Shown here piece after piece: positions 50,705 to 59,752 of a stretch of 64,000 nucleotides of DNA; positions within the stretch are counted from its first letter, which is position 1, and every line of letters begins with the position of its first letter. A program made the position numbers and the translations under genes. The stretch is taken from positions 372,001-436,000 of the forward strand of contig NC_009359.1 of the NCBI RefSeq assembly GCF_000092065.1, written 5' to 3'. The notes below the pieces were generated by a model, which did no database searches, was not told where the DNA came from, and saw only the letters and a program-made list of their open reading frames with translations. Origin of the DNA: Ostreococcus lucimarinus CCE9901. Lineage: Eukaryota; Chlorophyta; Mamiellophyceae; Mamiellales; Bathycoccaceae.

Positions 50705-52126
50705 TCACGTGAGCACGAGGGCGATCTCGCTAGGTTCTAAATCTTCCAATATCCGCCAGTTGTAGAGGTAATAGTGCAAATTCCCGTCGCCGATGCCGAA
50801 ATTGAGCGCGCTCAGGAAGGATTCGTTTTCCATCAAATCGAGCGCGTTGAAGACGTCGAATGCGTTGTTTCGCGCCAAAATGAGGGCGTCTTCCATGAGC
50901 TTCACGAGCGGCATGGACGTCGCGACGTTGTAATACGAGTACGCCGCCTTCAGAGTTTTGTGCTTGGTTTTGCTGTGAATGATTTGCGACGGTAAGTTGT
51001 AAAAGCTGACGAAGTCGGTGATCTTGTTCGTCTTCTCGTCCTCGACGACGTATGAAAACACGACGTCCTCGCGCGGCAACAACCAGTGCCGAACTTCGGC
51101 CTCATTCATTATGGGCGCCACGGCGAATCTAGTCAAATATTTGCTCAACAACGCCGTCACGCGTGGAACGTCGGCCTCGGTCATGTGACGCAACCCTTCC
51201 GATTTTGGCTTCGCGGCAAGCTTGAACATCTGCACCGCGCGTGACATCGAGGCGTCGCGACCCAGGCGCGTGAATCCGATGTCGACGAGCTTTTTAATAT
51301 CCAAACTCCGATGCCAATAACGCGCTTTCGATATCGGCTTCGGCAACAGCACTCCCGCGGTGTACGTCGCTTGCCACACATCTTTCGCGTTGACCCGTCG
51401 CGTAATCTCCTTGATGAGCGTCGGCGCGATGCGCTTCGAGCGCAACTTTTTATGAATGCACAAGAAATTGATCTCCGCCAAGTCGATTTCTTTCCCCTTC
51501 ACCCTGAGTTTCGCCGGCACGCCCGTGATGAACGCCACGAGCGTCTGCGTCACCTTCAACCGCACTCCAACGTGCCAATCACCGTGATACTCCGGCGGTC
51601 GCAGCGCCCACTTTAAAAACTCTTGCGAGTATTGAAATCGAAACATCGCGTCGTCGTCCTCCACGTAGTTGTTCGTCAACAGCTCGTACACCTCCTCCTG
51701 CGTCCTCGAGTCCGTCATATCGCACGAGCACCACTCGTACCCCGGCGGCAGCGCGCCTCCGCTCTCGCTCGTCTCACTCGCGAGTTTCGGCGGGTCGATC
51801 GGTCCTTCCCGCAGCTCCGCGCCGCGCGACGTGTCCTCGCCGAATTGTCGCACGGGTTGCGTCTCCCAGAATTCGTGCGACGGCATTCGCGACGTCCGCT
51901 TCCCTTCGCGTTCGGCGAGGTGATGCTTCACGAGCGCGTCGACCACGCTCGACACCGTCGGCGCGTCGCCGTCGCGCGCGCGATCGACATCGCCTTCGAC
52001 ATCTCGTCCGCGCACCGCGTCGTTTCGCGCGTCGCGCGCGTCCGACGCGTCGGCGCCGACGACGCGCGCGTTCGCGTCGGCGCTCGCGGCGCGCGGCGCC
52101 GCGTCGGCGTCGGCGTCGGCGCGCAT
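50705..52126 (-). CDS. NMT1: Glycylpeptide N-tetradecanoyltransferase (N-myristoyltransferase)
   Basis: 473 residues from ATG 52126; a longer frame to 52282 adds arginine-rich residues. The N-terminal 75 residues are Asp/Ala-rich. Then follow the NMT family blocks HEFWETQPVRQFGED, LPPGYEWCSCDMTD, VYELLTNNYVEDDDAMFRFQYS, FLKWALRPPEYHGDWHVGVR, INFLCIHKKLRSKRIAPTLIKEITRRVN, YTAGVLLPKPISKARYWHRSL and, near the C-terminus, NALDLMENESFLSALNFGIGDG with HYYLYNW. The enzyme transfers myristate from myristoyl-CoA to N-terminal glycine, using the C-terminal carboxylate as base; the protein ends in ALVLT as the family requires a precise C-terminus. Same strand as PEX5, 116 bp upstream of it. Confidence 0.95.
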   Translation of the reverse strand: MRADADADAAPRAASADANARVVGADASDARDARNDAVRGRDVEGDVDRARDGDAPTVSSVVDALVKHHLAEREGKRTSRMPSHEFWETQPVRQFGEDTSRGAELREGPIDPPKLASETSESGGALPPGYEWCSCDMTDSRTQEEVYELLTNNYVEDDDAMFRFQYSQEFLKWALRPPEYHGDWHVGVRLKVTQTLVAFITGVPAKLRVKGKEIDLAEINFLCIHKKLRSKRIAPTLIKEITRRVNAKDVWQATYTAGVLLPKPISKARYWHRSLDIKKLVDIGFTRLGRDASMSRAVQMFKLAAKPKSEGLRHMTEADVPRVTALLSKYLTRFAVAPIMNEAEVRHWLLPREDVVFSYVVEDEKTNKITDFVSFYNLPSQIIHSKTKHKTLKAAYSYYNVATSMPLVKLMEDALILARNNAFDVFNALDLMENESFLSALNFGIGDGNLHYYLYNWRILEDLEPSEIALVLT

Positions 52127-52404
52127 GTCGCGTCCAGCGCGTCGGAGTGCGGGCCGACGCCGTTCATCGGCAGAGCGCGACGCGTCGGCGAGCGCGCGAG
52201 ACACCGAGTCGGCGCGCGAGCGCGCGCGAGCGATCGACGCGTCGACGCTCAGACGCATAGACGCCCGGACGCGTCGAGACATCGAGGCGCGCGCGCGCCG
52301 CGCGCGCGAACGCGTCGAACGCGCGCGCGGAAGACGCCAGGTGGTGACGAGAACGGCTTTGACGACGCGCGCGAGACGCGAGACGCGCGAGACGGAAGCG
52401 CGCG

Positions 52405-53547
52405 ATGAAGTGGTACCTAGGGTATACCACCGCGCACCACGTCACGGGGTTCTTAGCGTGGACGAGCGCGATCGTCGCCGTCGCGCTCGTCGCCATGCAC
52501 GTGAAGCACTACACCATGCCGCGGGTGCAGCGACACATAAATCGAGTGATTCTCGTCGTGCCCGTGTTCTCGTTGCTGAGCTGGATCTCGCTCGTGATCG
52601 AAAATAATAAGGCGGAGTTCTACATCGAGGTCGTGCGAGATTGCTACGAGAGCTGGGTGGTGTACAACTTTTTGAATCTTTGTCTGGCGTACGTCGGCGG
52701 ACCGGGCGCCATCGTGAACGCCATGGCTGGGAAGGAGATCAAAGTCGGTTCTTGGTTGCGCGGGACGTGCATCTTTGATCGTGATTTAGTGGTAGATGGG
52801 AACTACATTCGGCGGTGCAAACAAGGATGCTTGCAGTTCGTGTTTATCAAGCCGATTTTGTCGGTTATAGAAATCGTGCTGCAAGCCAAAGGGAAGCTCG
52901 GCGACGGACAGATCAACTTTTTGAAGGCGTACGTGTACATTCTCTTCGTGTATAACATTTCATACACACTCGCTTTGTACGCGCTGTGGATGTTTTACTT
53001 GGGCGCACACGACCCACTGGCGAAGTACAATCCGTTACTCAAGTTTATCATCGTCAAGAGCGTGATCTTTTTGAGCTTTTGGCAAAGCTTCTTCACCGCC
53101 ATGGCGGTGCGCACGGGAAGTTTGGATAGCCCCGAAGAAGGTCGCGCGGTGCAGGACGTACTTATTTGCTGCGAGATGTTCGTCGTATCGTTGATGATGT
53201 GGTTCGCGTTCCCATACACCGATTTCGTCGACCCAACGGGCGCCAAGCGTGGCTTCGTCTCCAACGTCGTCAACTTTGTCTCTGTGCGCGACGTCTTTGA
53301 CGATACGGTGCATCAGTTTGGGGCGACATATCAAGACTACACGCTTCACGGTGACGGAGAGACACCGGATAGGACGGTGAAGATGCGTACATTCGTTCCT
53401 ATGGGTCGTTCGAGCGCACCCGAGCACGACACCGCGAGCCTGTCGGCGAACGCGTCGGTGTGGGACGACCTGGAAGCGGCGGCAAACGCGCCCCCGCTTC
53501 GAAGCGACGCGCCTGAACACGAGTTGGCGACGATCGGCGAAGAATAA
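52405..53547 (+). CDS. LAZ1/TMEM184-family membrane protein (DUF300)
   Basis: 380 residues, seven hydrophobic helices and an acidic cytosolic tail. Family markers: HYTMPRVQRHINRVILVVPVF, SLLSWISLV, YESWVVYNFLNLCLAYVGG, CKQGCLQFVFIKPILSVIE, ALYALWMFYLGAHDPLAKYNPLLKFIIVKSVIFLSFWQ and the MWFAFPYTDF segment. Relatives include plant LAZ1 (vacuolar/brassinosteroid signalling) and the OST-alpha-like transporters. Substrate unknown. The N-terminus is short (helix one begins near residue 15) with no signal peptide. Divergent from NMT with 278 bp between starts. Confidence 0.92.
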   Translation: MKWYLGYTTAHHVTGFLAWTSAIVAVALVAMHVKHYTMPRVQRHINRVILVVPVFSLLSWISLVIENNKAEFYIEVVRDCYESWVVYNFLNLCLAYVGGPGAIVNAMAGKEIKVGSWLRGTCIFDRDLVVDGNYIRRCKQGCLQFVFIKPILSVIEIVLQAKGKLGDGQINFLKAYVYILFVYNISYTLALYALWMFYLGAHDPLAKYNPLLKFIIVKSVIFLSFWQSFFTAMAVRTGSLDSPEEGRAVQDVLICCEMFVVSLMMWFAFPYTDFVDPTGAKRGFVSNVVNFVSVRDVFDDTVHQFGATYQDYTLHGDGETPDRTVKMRTFVPMGRSSAPEHDTASLSANASVWDDLEAAANAPPLRSDAPEHELATIGEE

Positions 53548-53618
53548 AATTAGGAATGAGTTAGCGGATGAGTTGTTAGTACCAGATATAATTACATGGA
53601 CGGAAATACATGCCAGCG

Positions 53619-54545
53619 TCAATCCAGATAGAACAAGGTGACGAGCTTTCGCATAGTTTTCGCGTTGCGGCACGTTTCGAGCAAAAGTCTGGAATCGTGA
53701 AAAGCGAAGACGATGATTTGTTTCACCTTACTCACGATCGTGTCGTTGCATATCCTCGACGCCTCTACGAGAGGCATGCCGTCGTTCTCCGGGGCTTCGA
53801 CGATTTGCGCCACGCCCTCCAACAGCTCCCTCGATTCTCGCGGTTGCTTGGCCAGACTTTGCGGTAAAACCACTGTGAGCAATTCGGGCTGCTCGGCGCG
53901 AAGCGCCCCTCTGATCACCGCCGCGTTCGTCCCGGTGGCACCACTCGTGTATATGTGATTCCCCGTCAAACAAAGCGCGTACGCCAAAATTTCAATCAAC
54001 TGCTGGTGCATGAAACCCATATTCCTCGTCCCGAAGAAGCCGATTTCCTTCGGGCAGTCCTCTTGAATCGCGATGAGCTCTTGCAAGTAATCCACATCCA
54101 GCGTCATCCCGCTCGGTTTATCCTCAACCGCGGCCACACCTTTCACGACAGCCTCACCTTGCGTCGACAGCCCGTCGCCCGAGTAATCCGCGCCGAACAA
54201 ACCCTCCAAATCTTCTCGCGGTCCGCCGCGCGTCGTCTCGCGACCCCGGTCGCCGACGTCGCCGGCGTCTCGCGACACCGACGTCTCATCCCGCGCGCCC
54301 GCGCGCGCCCGCGCGTCTCTCTCGCGCGCTCCGCGCGTCATCGTCGTCCGCGACGCGCGCGTCATCGCGTCTCCGCGCGTCGCGCGTCGCGCGTCGTCGC
54401 CGCGATGATCCCATCGCACCGGTGCCGACACGCGTCGCCGTTCGAGCGTCGCGACCGGTCCCGCGCGCGCGCCGGCGCCGCGCGCGCGCGCTCGAAACGC
54501 TCGCGCGTCCCCCACCGCGCGCGTCGCGCCGCGCATCGTCGACAT
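53619..54545 (-). CDS. DprA/LOG-like Rossmann-fold protein, probably plastid, cyanobacterial type
   Basis: 308 residues. The first ~100 residues are Arg/Ala/Thr-rich and transit-like, with alternative methionines (for example MTRASRTTMTRG). The conserved part starts at LDVDYLQELIAIQEDCPKEIGFFGTRNMGF, continues HQQLIEILAYALCLTGNHIYTSGATGTNAAVIRGAL, LLTVVLPQSLAKQPRESRELLEGV and ends KVKQIIVFAFHDSRLLLETCRNAK. The TSGATGTNAAVIRGAL glycine loop resembles the nucleotide-binding turn of SMF/DprA and LOG proteins. A similar protein is found across cyanobacteria, often labelled DNA recombination-mediator protein A (recalled). The function in plastids is unknown and DprA-like DNA binding should not be assumed. 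Confidence 0.78.
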   Translation of the reverse strand: MSTMRGATRAVGDARAFRARARGAGARAGPVATLERRRVSAPVRWDHRGDDARRATRGDAMTRASRTTMTRGARERDARARAGARDETSVSRDAGDVGDRGRETTRGGPREDLEGLFGADYSGDGLSTQGEAVVKGVAAVEDKPSGMTLDVDYLQELIAIQEDCPKEIGFFGTRNMGFMHQQLIEILAYALCLTGNHIYTSGATGTNAAVIRGALRAEQPELLTVVLPQSLAKQPRESRELLEGVAQIVEAPENDGMPLVEASRICNDTIVSKVKQIIVFAFHDSRLLLETCRNAKTMRKLVTLFYLD

Positions 54546-54636
54546 CGCGCGCGCGTCGCGATCTCAAGTTTCGACGCCACCATCGCGCGCGCACGACGCC
54601 CGTCCCGCCGCACTGCGCGACGCGCGGTCGGCGGAG

Positions 54637-57519
54637 ATGCACCGCCTCGGCGCCGTGGCGTCGTCGTTCAAGCACGGCGCGTCGAGCGTGGCGAAAAACA
54701 TCGTCTTCGGCGCGCCCGAGGACGATTCGGGCGCGGGCGCCGAGCCGTTGCTGGACGAACTCACCGAGGGCGTCCTCGGCGCCGATCGCATCGCCGCCGC
54801 GGAAGCGCTGCGACGGTTGATCGAAAAGGATGAACGCGCGCGGTCGTTCGTCGCCGAGCGAGGGCTGGTGAAGATGTTCGAGACGCTGCGGGATACGAAC
54901 GATGACGACGGTTTGGTGCGCGCGACGCTGGAGACTATGCGAGCGGCGGCGAGCGGAGAAGCGAGCGAAGGACGCGAACGGGCGCGAGAGGTGATCACGG
55001 GAGACGTGAATAACGTGAAACAGTTGGTGAGTGAGCTTAGGGGGGTGGATTTTTATTCAAAGCTGCACGCGGCGCAGACGCTGAGCGAGGCGAGCGAGAC
55101 GCGAGGCGAGGCGATGCGAGCGGGAATGTTGGCGGATCCCACCGCGGTGCCGACGCTGATGGATGCGATGAAGGAAAATGAAGTGATTCGTAATGAAATA
55201 CTATTGCTTCTTGTGTCGCTGACGAGAGGAAACGAGGAGTTGCAAAAGATCGTTGCGTTTGAGGGCGCGTTTGAGCGCGCGTTCGCCGTGATGCGAGAGG
55301 AGGGTGGCGTCGACGGCGGCGTGGTCGTGCAAGACTGTTTGGAGTTGTGCAATAACTTACTCAGGGATAATCCTAGCAACCAGACCTTGTTTCGCGAGAG
55401 CGGGTTTGTGCGCAGCGTTCCGGGCATGGCGGCGGTGGAGCGTGAGATTGGTAATGCCGGCATGCAAGGAATTTCGGCGCAAAAAGCAGCGAATACGTTG
55501 TGCGCGCTCGAGACGGTGCATCTACTGGTTAGCCCTGATGAAGAAAGTGGGAAACGTAAGCACTTGAACAGAGATGACGAGCTAGATGCGATGATGAAGC
55601 AGCAACGCTTGCAGGGTTGTCGAGCGAACCAAAGCGAATTGGCCAAGCACGGAACGGTGGAAATTCTTGTGCGAGCGGCATTGGGAGATTCAGCGGTGAA
55701 CGCCGTCAGTGTGCGCGTCGCAGCCTTACGCGCATTGGCGGCGCTCGTGCGCGACCATGAAGGTAACCAGACCGCGTTGTTTAGCGCCACGGCTGATCGT
55801 GCGGGCACGGTGACTGAACCAGCGCTGTTGTCGTGCGGCCGAGCGGCGCTACATAGCGAATCGCCAGCTGAGCGCAGTGCCGCAATATTAGTTTTAGGCG
55901 CGGCGATGCTCGGAAATCCCGATGGTCAGCTACTGCTCGTATCCACGCTCGCACCGACTGGTCTAGGAGCTGATGACAGGAGTGAGGAGTCGTCGCTTGG
56001 TGGGTTACTTGCCCGAGCTCTTATGCAGAAGGGCGGATCGAGCGTGGCGTTCGACGAAGCCAGCACAGCGGCGGCGAGTGTTCTTCGCGACATGCTGCAC
56101 AAAAACGATCAAAGTAAACTCAAAGCACTACGGGTAAACTTGGAACCACTGAGCTCACGCTCGAACGCGTCTGAACTGTTGCTTCCTCGTTGCGTGCGCC
56201 AACTCGCGGTGACGCACGCTCGGGAAGAGGATGAAGAAAAGGTGGAAAAGCTGCAGTCGGTTCTCTTGCGGCTTTTGATCGTGTGGCTATACGAGTGCAA
56301 GGCGGCGGTTGAAGCGTTTTTGTCGTCCCCGGGGCATCTTCCCGCCATAGCCGATCTGGCACGAACTGGCGGAAGCACAGAATCGCCCCATGTCGCCGCG
56401 CTCGCATGCGTCGTGTTGGGATGCTGCTTGCTCGAAAACTCTGGGAGCGTGCTCGACGTCGTCTCTGCCCGAGTGGGATTGCAGAATTTCTTCATGAAGT
56501 GGGAGACGATGACGAAGTCATCGCTGTACGCCGACGCGTCGAGAGCACCCACGTTGCCAAAACCTTTGACGCGAGCGAATGCGGCGAAGTTCGCGACGCA
56601 GAGTGAGGGAGCGGAGGATGTCTCACCCGGTGGAGGATTGTACGATCACGACATTACAGTGTTCATCAACGAGTTAGAAGAGCGCGTGAAGTCGGCAATA
56701 ATGTCACTGTATGCGAAGCCTTCGGGCGCTGGAGATGAGTGTGCGGTGTCGAGCGTGGCTAAACGAGAGGACGAAGACGACGTCTCATACGCGCGGCGCT
56801 TACAAGAGGCACTTCAAGCGAGTGAGTCGGAATTAGCGGAGGTGCGCTCGCGAAACGCCGTACTGGCAGAACAGATTTTGGGCGTTGCACCGACATCGGC
56901 AAACGCGAGCGATGATCCATCCGCAGTGGCGAAGAACGGCGCGCGTCACGCGTCCGCCGAAGCCCTTCACGCCGCCGTCGAGGCGGCGAAGCGAGCGAGC
57001 GCCCAAGAGATCGCATCCCTAACTTCCGAGCTTGAGGAAGTCAAAAAAGTGGCCGAAGAACGTCAGGAAGCCCTCACGTCATTGAGCACGGCGTATAACG
57101 GTTTAGAAGCGGAGGTGTATCGTCTCGAAACTGAAGCCAATGGCTTGCGCGAAAAGCTCCACGCGTCTTCGGAATTTGGCGGCGGCGCCGCGCCCGAGAC
57201 CTCATCTTTAGACATCGCGCGAGAAGCCGGCCGCGAAGAAGGTCGCCGTCTCGCTGAGGCTGAAGCAGAGTTACGCATCCGTGACGCCGTCGACGCCGCG
57301 CTCGTGGACGCCGATTCTCGCCTCCGCGCCGCCGTCGAAGCCGCCGTCGCCGACGCTCGCGCCGCCGACGAAGCAGAGCTCAACGATCTTCTCGCCTGTC
57401 TCGGGCAAGAGGAAGCGTCCAAGGAGCACTTGCTCGCTAAACTCATCGCCGCGGGCGAGAGCGAGGCCGCGCTATTGGACGAGCTCGCGTCCATCGTCAT
57501 CGAGGACGTCGACGCGTAG
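54637..57519 (+). CDS. USO1: Vesicle tethering factor USO1/p115 (plant MAG4/GC6 type)
   Basis: 960 residues. An armadillo-like globular head spans about 35-640, with recognisable p115 elements: LHAAQTLSEASETRGEAMRAG, PTLMDAMKENEVIRNEILLLLVSLTRGNEELQKIVAFEGAFERAF, QDCLELCNNLLRDNPSNQTLFRESG and the later RLLIVWLYECKAAVEAFLSS with HVAALACVVLGCCLLEN. A coiled-coil tail of about 270 residues follows, then an acidic C-terminus (LDELASIVIEDVDA). p115 tethers COPII/COPI vesicles at the ER-Golgi interface through GBF1, Rab1 and SNAREs. Start at 54637 (MHRLGAVASSFKHGASSVAKN) is supported by the Arabidopsis-like basic N-terminus. Divergent from the DprA-like gene. Confidence 0.93.
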   Translation: MHRLGAVASSFKHGASSVAKNIVFGAPEDDSGAGAEPLLDELTEGVLGADRIAAAEALRRLIEKDERARSFVAERGLVKMFETLRDTNDDDGLVRATLETMRAAASGEASEGRERAREVITGDVNNVKQLVSELRGVDFYSKLHAAQTLSEASETRGEAMRAGMLADPTAVPTLMDAMKENEVIRNEILLLLVSLTRGNEELQKIVAFEGAFERAFAVMREEGGVDGGVVVQDCLELCNNLLRDNPSNQTLFRESGFVRSVPGMAAVEREIGNAGMQGISAQKAANTLCALETVHLLVSPDEESGKRKHLNRDDELDAMMKQQRLQGCRANQSELAKHGTVEILVRAALGDSAVNAVSVRVAALRALAALVRDHEGNQTALFSATADRAGTVTEPALLSCGRAALHSESPAERSAAILVLGAAMLGNPDGQLLLVSTLAPTGLGADDRSEESSLGGLLARALMQKGGSSVAFDEASTAAASVLRDMLHKNDQSKLKALRVNLEPLSSRSNASELLLPRCVRQLAVTHAREEDEEKVEKLQSVLLRLLIVWLYECKAAVEAFLSSPGHLPAIADLARTGGSTESPHVAALACVVLGCCLLENSGSVLDVVSARVGLQNFFMKWETMTKSSLYADASRAPTLPKPLTRANAAKFATQSEGAEDVSPGGGLYDHDITVFINELEERVKSAIMSLYAKPSGAGDECAVSSVAKREDEDDVSYARRLQEALQASESELAEVRSRNAVLAEQILGVAPTSANASDDPSAVAKNGARHASAEALHAAVEAAKRASAQEIASLTSELEEVKKVAEERQEALTSLSTAYNGLEAEVYRLETEANGLREKLHASSEFGGGAAPETSSLDIAREAGREEGRRLAEAEAELRIRDAVDAALVDADSRLRAAVEAAVADARAADEAELNDLLACLGQEEASKEHLLAKLIAAGESEAALLDELASIVIEDVDA

Positions 57520-57627
57520 TCGCCGACGTCAAACCAACCGTCGCCGAGTTGTAATCCACGCGCACTTCCCCCCGCACACCGCACCGCGCGCGCGAGCTCG
57601 CGCCCACACACCGCGCGCGCGCATTCG

Positions 57628-58818
57628 ATGGGCGCCGCCGCGGCCAAGCTTCGCGATCTCCGCGCCGGCCCGCTCGACGCGTCCGAGTGCGCCGAACTCA
57701 AACCAGTCTGGGGCCCATTCGTGGACACCTTCGTCGCCACCTTACACGCCCAAGGCGCCGCCGTCGCGCCCGTCGACGTCGACGAACGAACGCCGCGATC
57801 GCCCGCGACGCCGTCGGCGGCGCACGCGTCGACGTCGACGTCGTATCGACGCCCGAGCGTCGAACGATTGGTCGCCATCGGCGACGTGCACGGAGACCTG
57901 GCGAAGACGCGCGAAGCGTTTCGCGCGGCGAAACTGACGAACGCGCGCGACGAATGGGTCGGAGGGACGACGACGTGCGTGCAAGTGGGCGATCAGCTCG
58001 ATCGAGGGAAGGACGAGGTGGCGATATTGCATTTTTTGGAGCGGTTGCGAGGCGAAGCGCGAGCGGCGGGGGGCGAACTCGTGGTGATGAATGGAAATCA
58101 CGAGACGCTGAACGTGAGCGGGAGGTATAGGTATTCGTTAGCGGAGGGTAACGCTGATTTCACGCGATGGCGGGCGCGACAGGACATTGGGAAGGTTTTG
58201 CGAGCGAATTGCGGGTTGGCGGCGGGCGTGTGCGAGTCGCGCGCTGGCGAAGCGGCGAAGACGGATACTCTACCGAGTTTCGTGAAAGAGGGCGAGGGTG
58301 ATCGCTGGCGCGCGCTCGCTCCGGGAGCACCGTTGGCGCTGAGGTTTTTGGCGCACCAGCCGGTGGTGGTGGCGATCGGGAGCACTTTGTTCGTGCACGG
58401 CGGTGTGTTACCAGAGCACGTCAAGTACGGCTTGGATACGCTCAACGAAGAGATCTCGCAGTGGATCAAGCGGGGTAAAATCAAAAGTGCGCCGCCGTTA
58501 AGCGTCCAAGGGCGAGATTCGGTGGTTTGGGCGCGCGATTACTCGCACGTGCAAGAACATAAGTGCGATTGCGACTTACTAGAGGAGACGCTTCGGATGA
58601 TTCCCGGCGTCGAGCGCGTCGTCGTCGGGCACACCATCCAGCATCCGCACGGAATTACCTCCGCGTGCGACGGTAAAGTCATCCGTATCGACGTGGGTAT
58701 GTCGAAAGGGTGCGTCGACGCCAAACCTGAGGCGTTAGAGATTTTAAAGGACGGCGAGTCCATCGCGAAAATGAAGCTTGGTGACGACGGCGAAACCGTC
58801 GAGACGACGACGTTGTGA
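57628..58818 (+). CDS. Shewanella-like protein phosphatase (SLP)
   Basis: 396 residues. A PPP-family metallophosphatase: GDVHGD (about 93-98), GDQLDRG, GNHE, FVHGGVLPEHV and VVGHTIQHPHGI supply the two-metal site. The long insert rich in basic/acidic residues between GNHE and HGG (DFTRWRARQDIG and neighbours) and the DCDLLEETLRMI helix match plant SLPs. Plant SLP1 is plastidic and SLP2 mitochondrial. The N-terminus MGAAAAKLRDL has glycine at position 2; this is a possible but weak myristoylation site, and no transit peptide is evident. It follows USO1 by 108 bp on the same strand. Confidence 0.93.
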   Translation: MGAAAAKLRDLRAGPLDASECAELKPVWGPFVDTFVATLHAQGAAVAPVDVDERTPRSPATPSAAHASTSTSYRRPSVERLVAIGDVHGDLAKTREAFRAAKLTNARDEWVGGTTTCVQVGDQLDRGKDEVAILHFLERLRGEARAAGGELVVMNGNHETLNVSGRYRYSLAEGNADFTRWRARQDIGKVLRANCGLAAGVCESRAGEAAKTDTLPSFVKEGEGDRWRALAPGAPLALRFLAHQPVVVAIGSTLFVHGGVLPEHVKYGLDTLNEEISQWIKRGKIKSAPPLSVQGRDSVVWARDYSHVQEHKCDCDLLEETLRMIPGVERVVVGHTIQHPHGITSACDGKVIRIDVGMSKGCVDAKPEALEILKDGESIAKMKLGDDGETVETTTL

Positions 58819-58959
58819 GCGCATCGCCGCACGCACCGTTGACGCAGTAGTATTTGTAAAAGAATATTCTCTCATCTGATTCATATTCACAAGCTTCGCC
58901 GATGCGAATTTCTAATTTTACTGGGACAACGAGAATGCTATGAAAAGAAAGAAGTCGCC

Positions 58960-59622
58960 TTACGCGTTCATGCAAAGGGTGGCGCACCCAGACTCGGGAA
59001 ACCCGATCGGGTTGTTCGTAGTGCTCGTACTCGTCGGCACGCACGTGTTGACGAACGAGCTGCACCCAGACATCGCCGCCTTCACCCACGGCAAGAGCGC
59101 CGGCAAAGTCGTCGGCGCCGTCTTCGAGGCGTCGTTCCCGACGTAACGGAACATACCCAAGTATTTCGGCGGCAAGTGACGGTACGGCGCGTGTCGCATA
59201 CCGGTCGTGATGAAAATCAACGCCGCGTAAATCCCCGAGAAGAACGTCCAGAGACAAAGGATGTACACCGCGAGCTTGGCGATGTTTTCCTTGCTCATCT
59301 CGTACCCCGGTTCCACCGGCGCCTTTTCGACCACAACCTACGTTCCGTCGCGTCGCGTCCATCGTCAGTCGCGCGTTCCGATCGTCGATCGATTTTTCAT
59401 TCACCGCGCGCGCGTCGTCTCGTCCCCGCGCGTCGTTCGCGCGCGCGTCCGACGCCGTCCGCGTCGCGCCCGCGAGAGGTTTTCGCCGTCGCGTCGATCG
59501 CGTCGCGCGCGCGCCGCGCGACGTCGATCGCGCCCGCGGCGCGCGCGCGATCGATGTCGAGCGACGCGTTCGCGCCGTCGCGCGCGTCGCGCGTCGCGCA
59601 CCTTCTCTTTCTTCGCCGCCAT
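58960..59622 (-). CDS. Small membrane protein with a seven-codon first exon
   Basis: Exons 59602-59622 (MAAKKEK) and 58960-59337, 132 residues. The 264-nt phase-0 intron has donor GTGCGC, branch ACTGAC and acceptor TAG. The join gives MAAKKEKVVVEKAPVEPGYE followed by MSKENIAK and a membrane helix LAVYILCLWTFFSGIYAALIFI. Next is a Pro/Tyr/His-rich loop (HAPYRHLPPKYLGMFRYVGN) and a weakly hydrophobic, Thr/Ser/Cys-rich C-terminus that is the least convincing part; a further unseen intron there is possible. Family unknown. A plus-strand frame at 58940-59146 overlaps the C-terminal half antisense and is considered a shadow. Confidence 0.6.
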
Positions 59623-59752
59623 CGTCGCGCGTCGTGTGGCGTCGACCGCGGACCTTTCGCGACGGCGGGGTCGACCGACCGCGGTCCGCGGGGCGATGGC
59701 GCGGTTTTAGGGCGGGCCGTACTGTTTGCGCATACGATTGGAATGTGATGCT

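Noticed and set aside
58940-59146. A 68-codon plus-strand frame with a membrane helix
   Set aside because: It is antisense to exon 2 of the spliced small membrane protein, which has donor, branch and acceptor support. It remains the alternative if that model fails.
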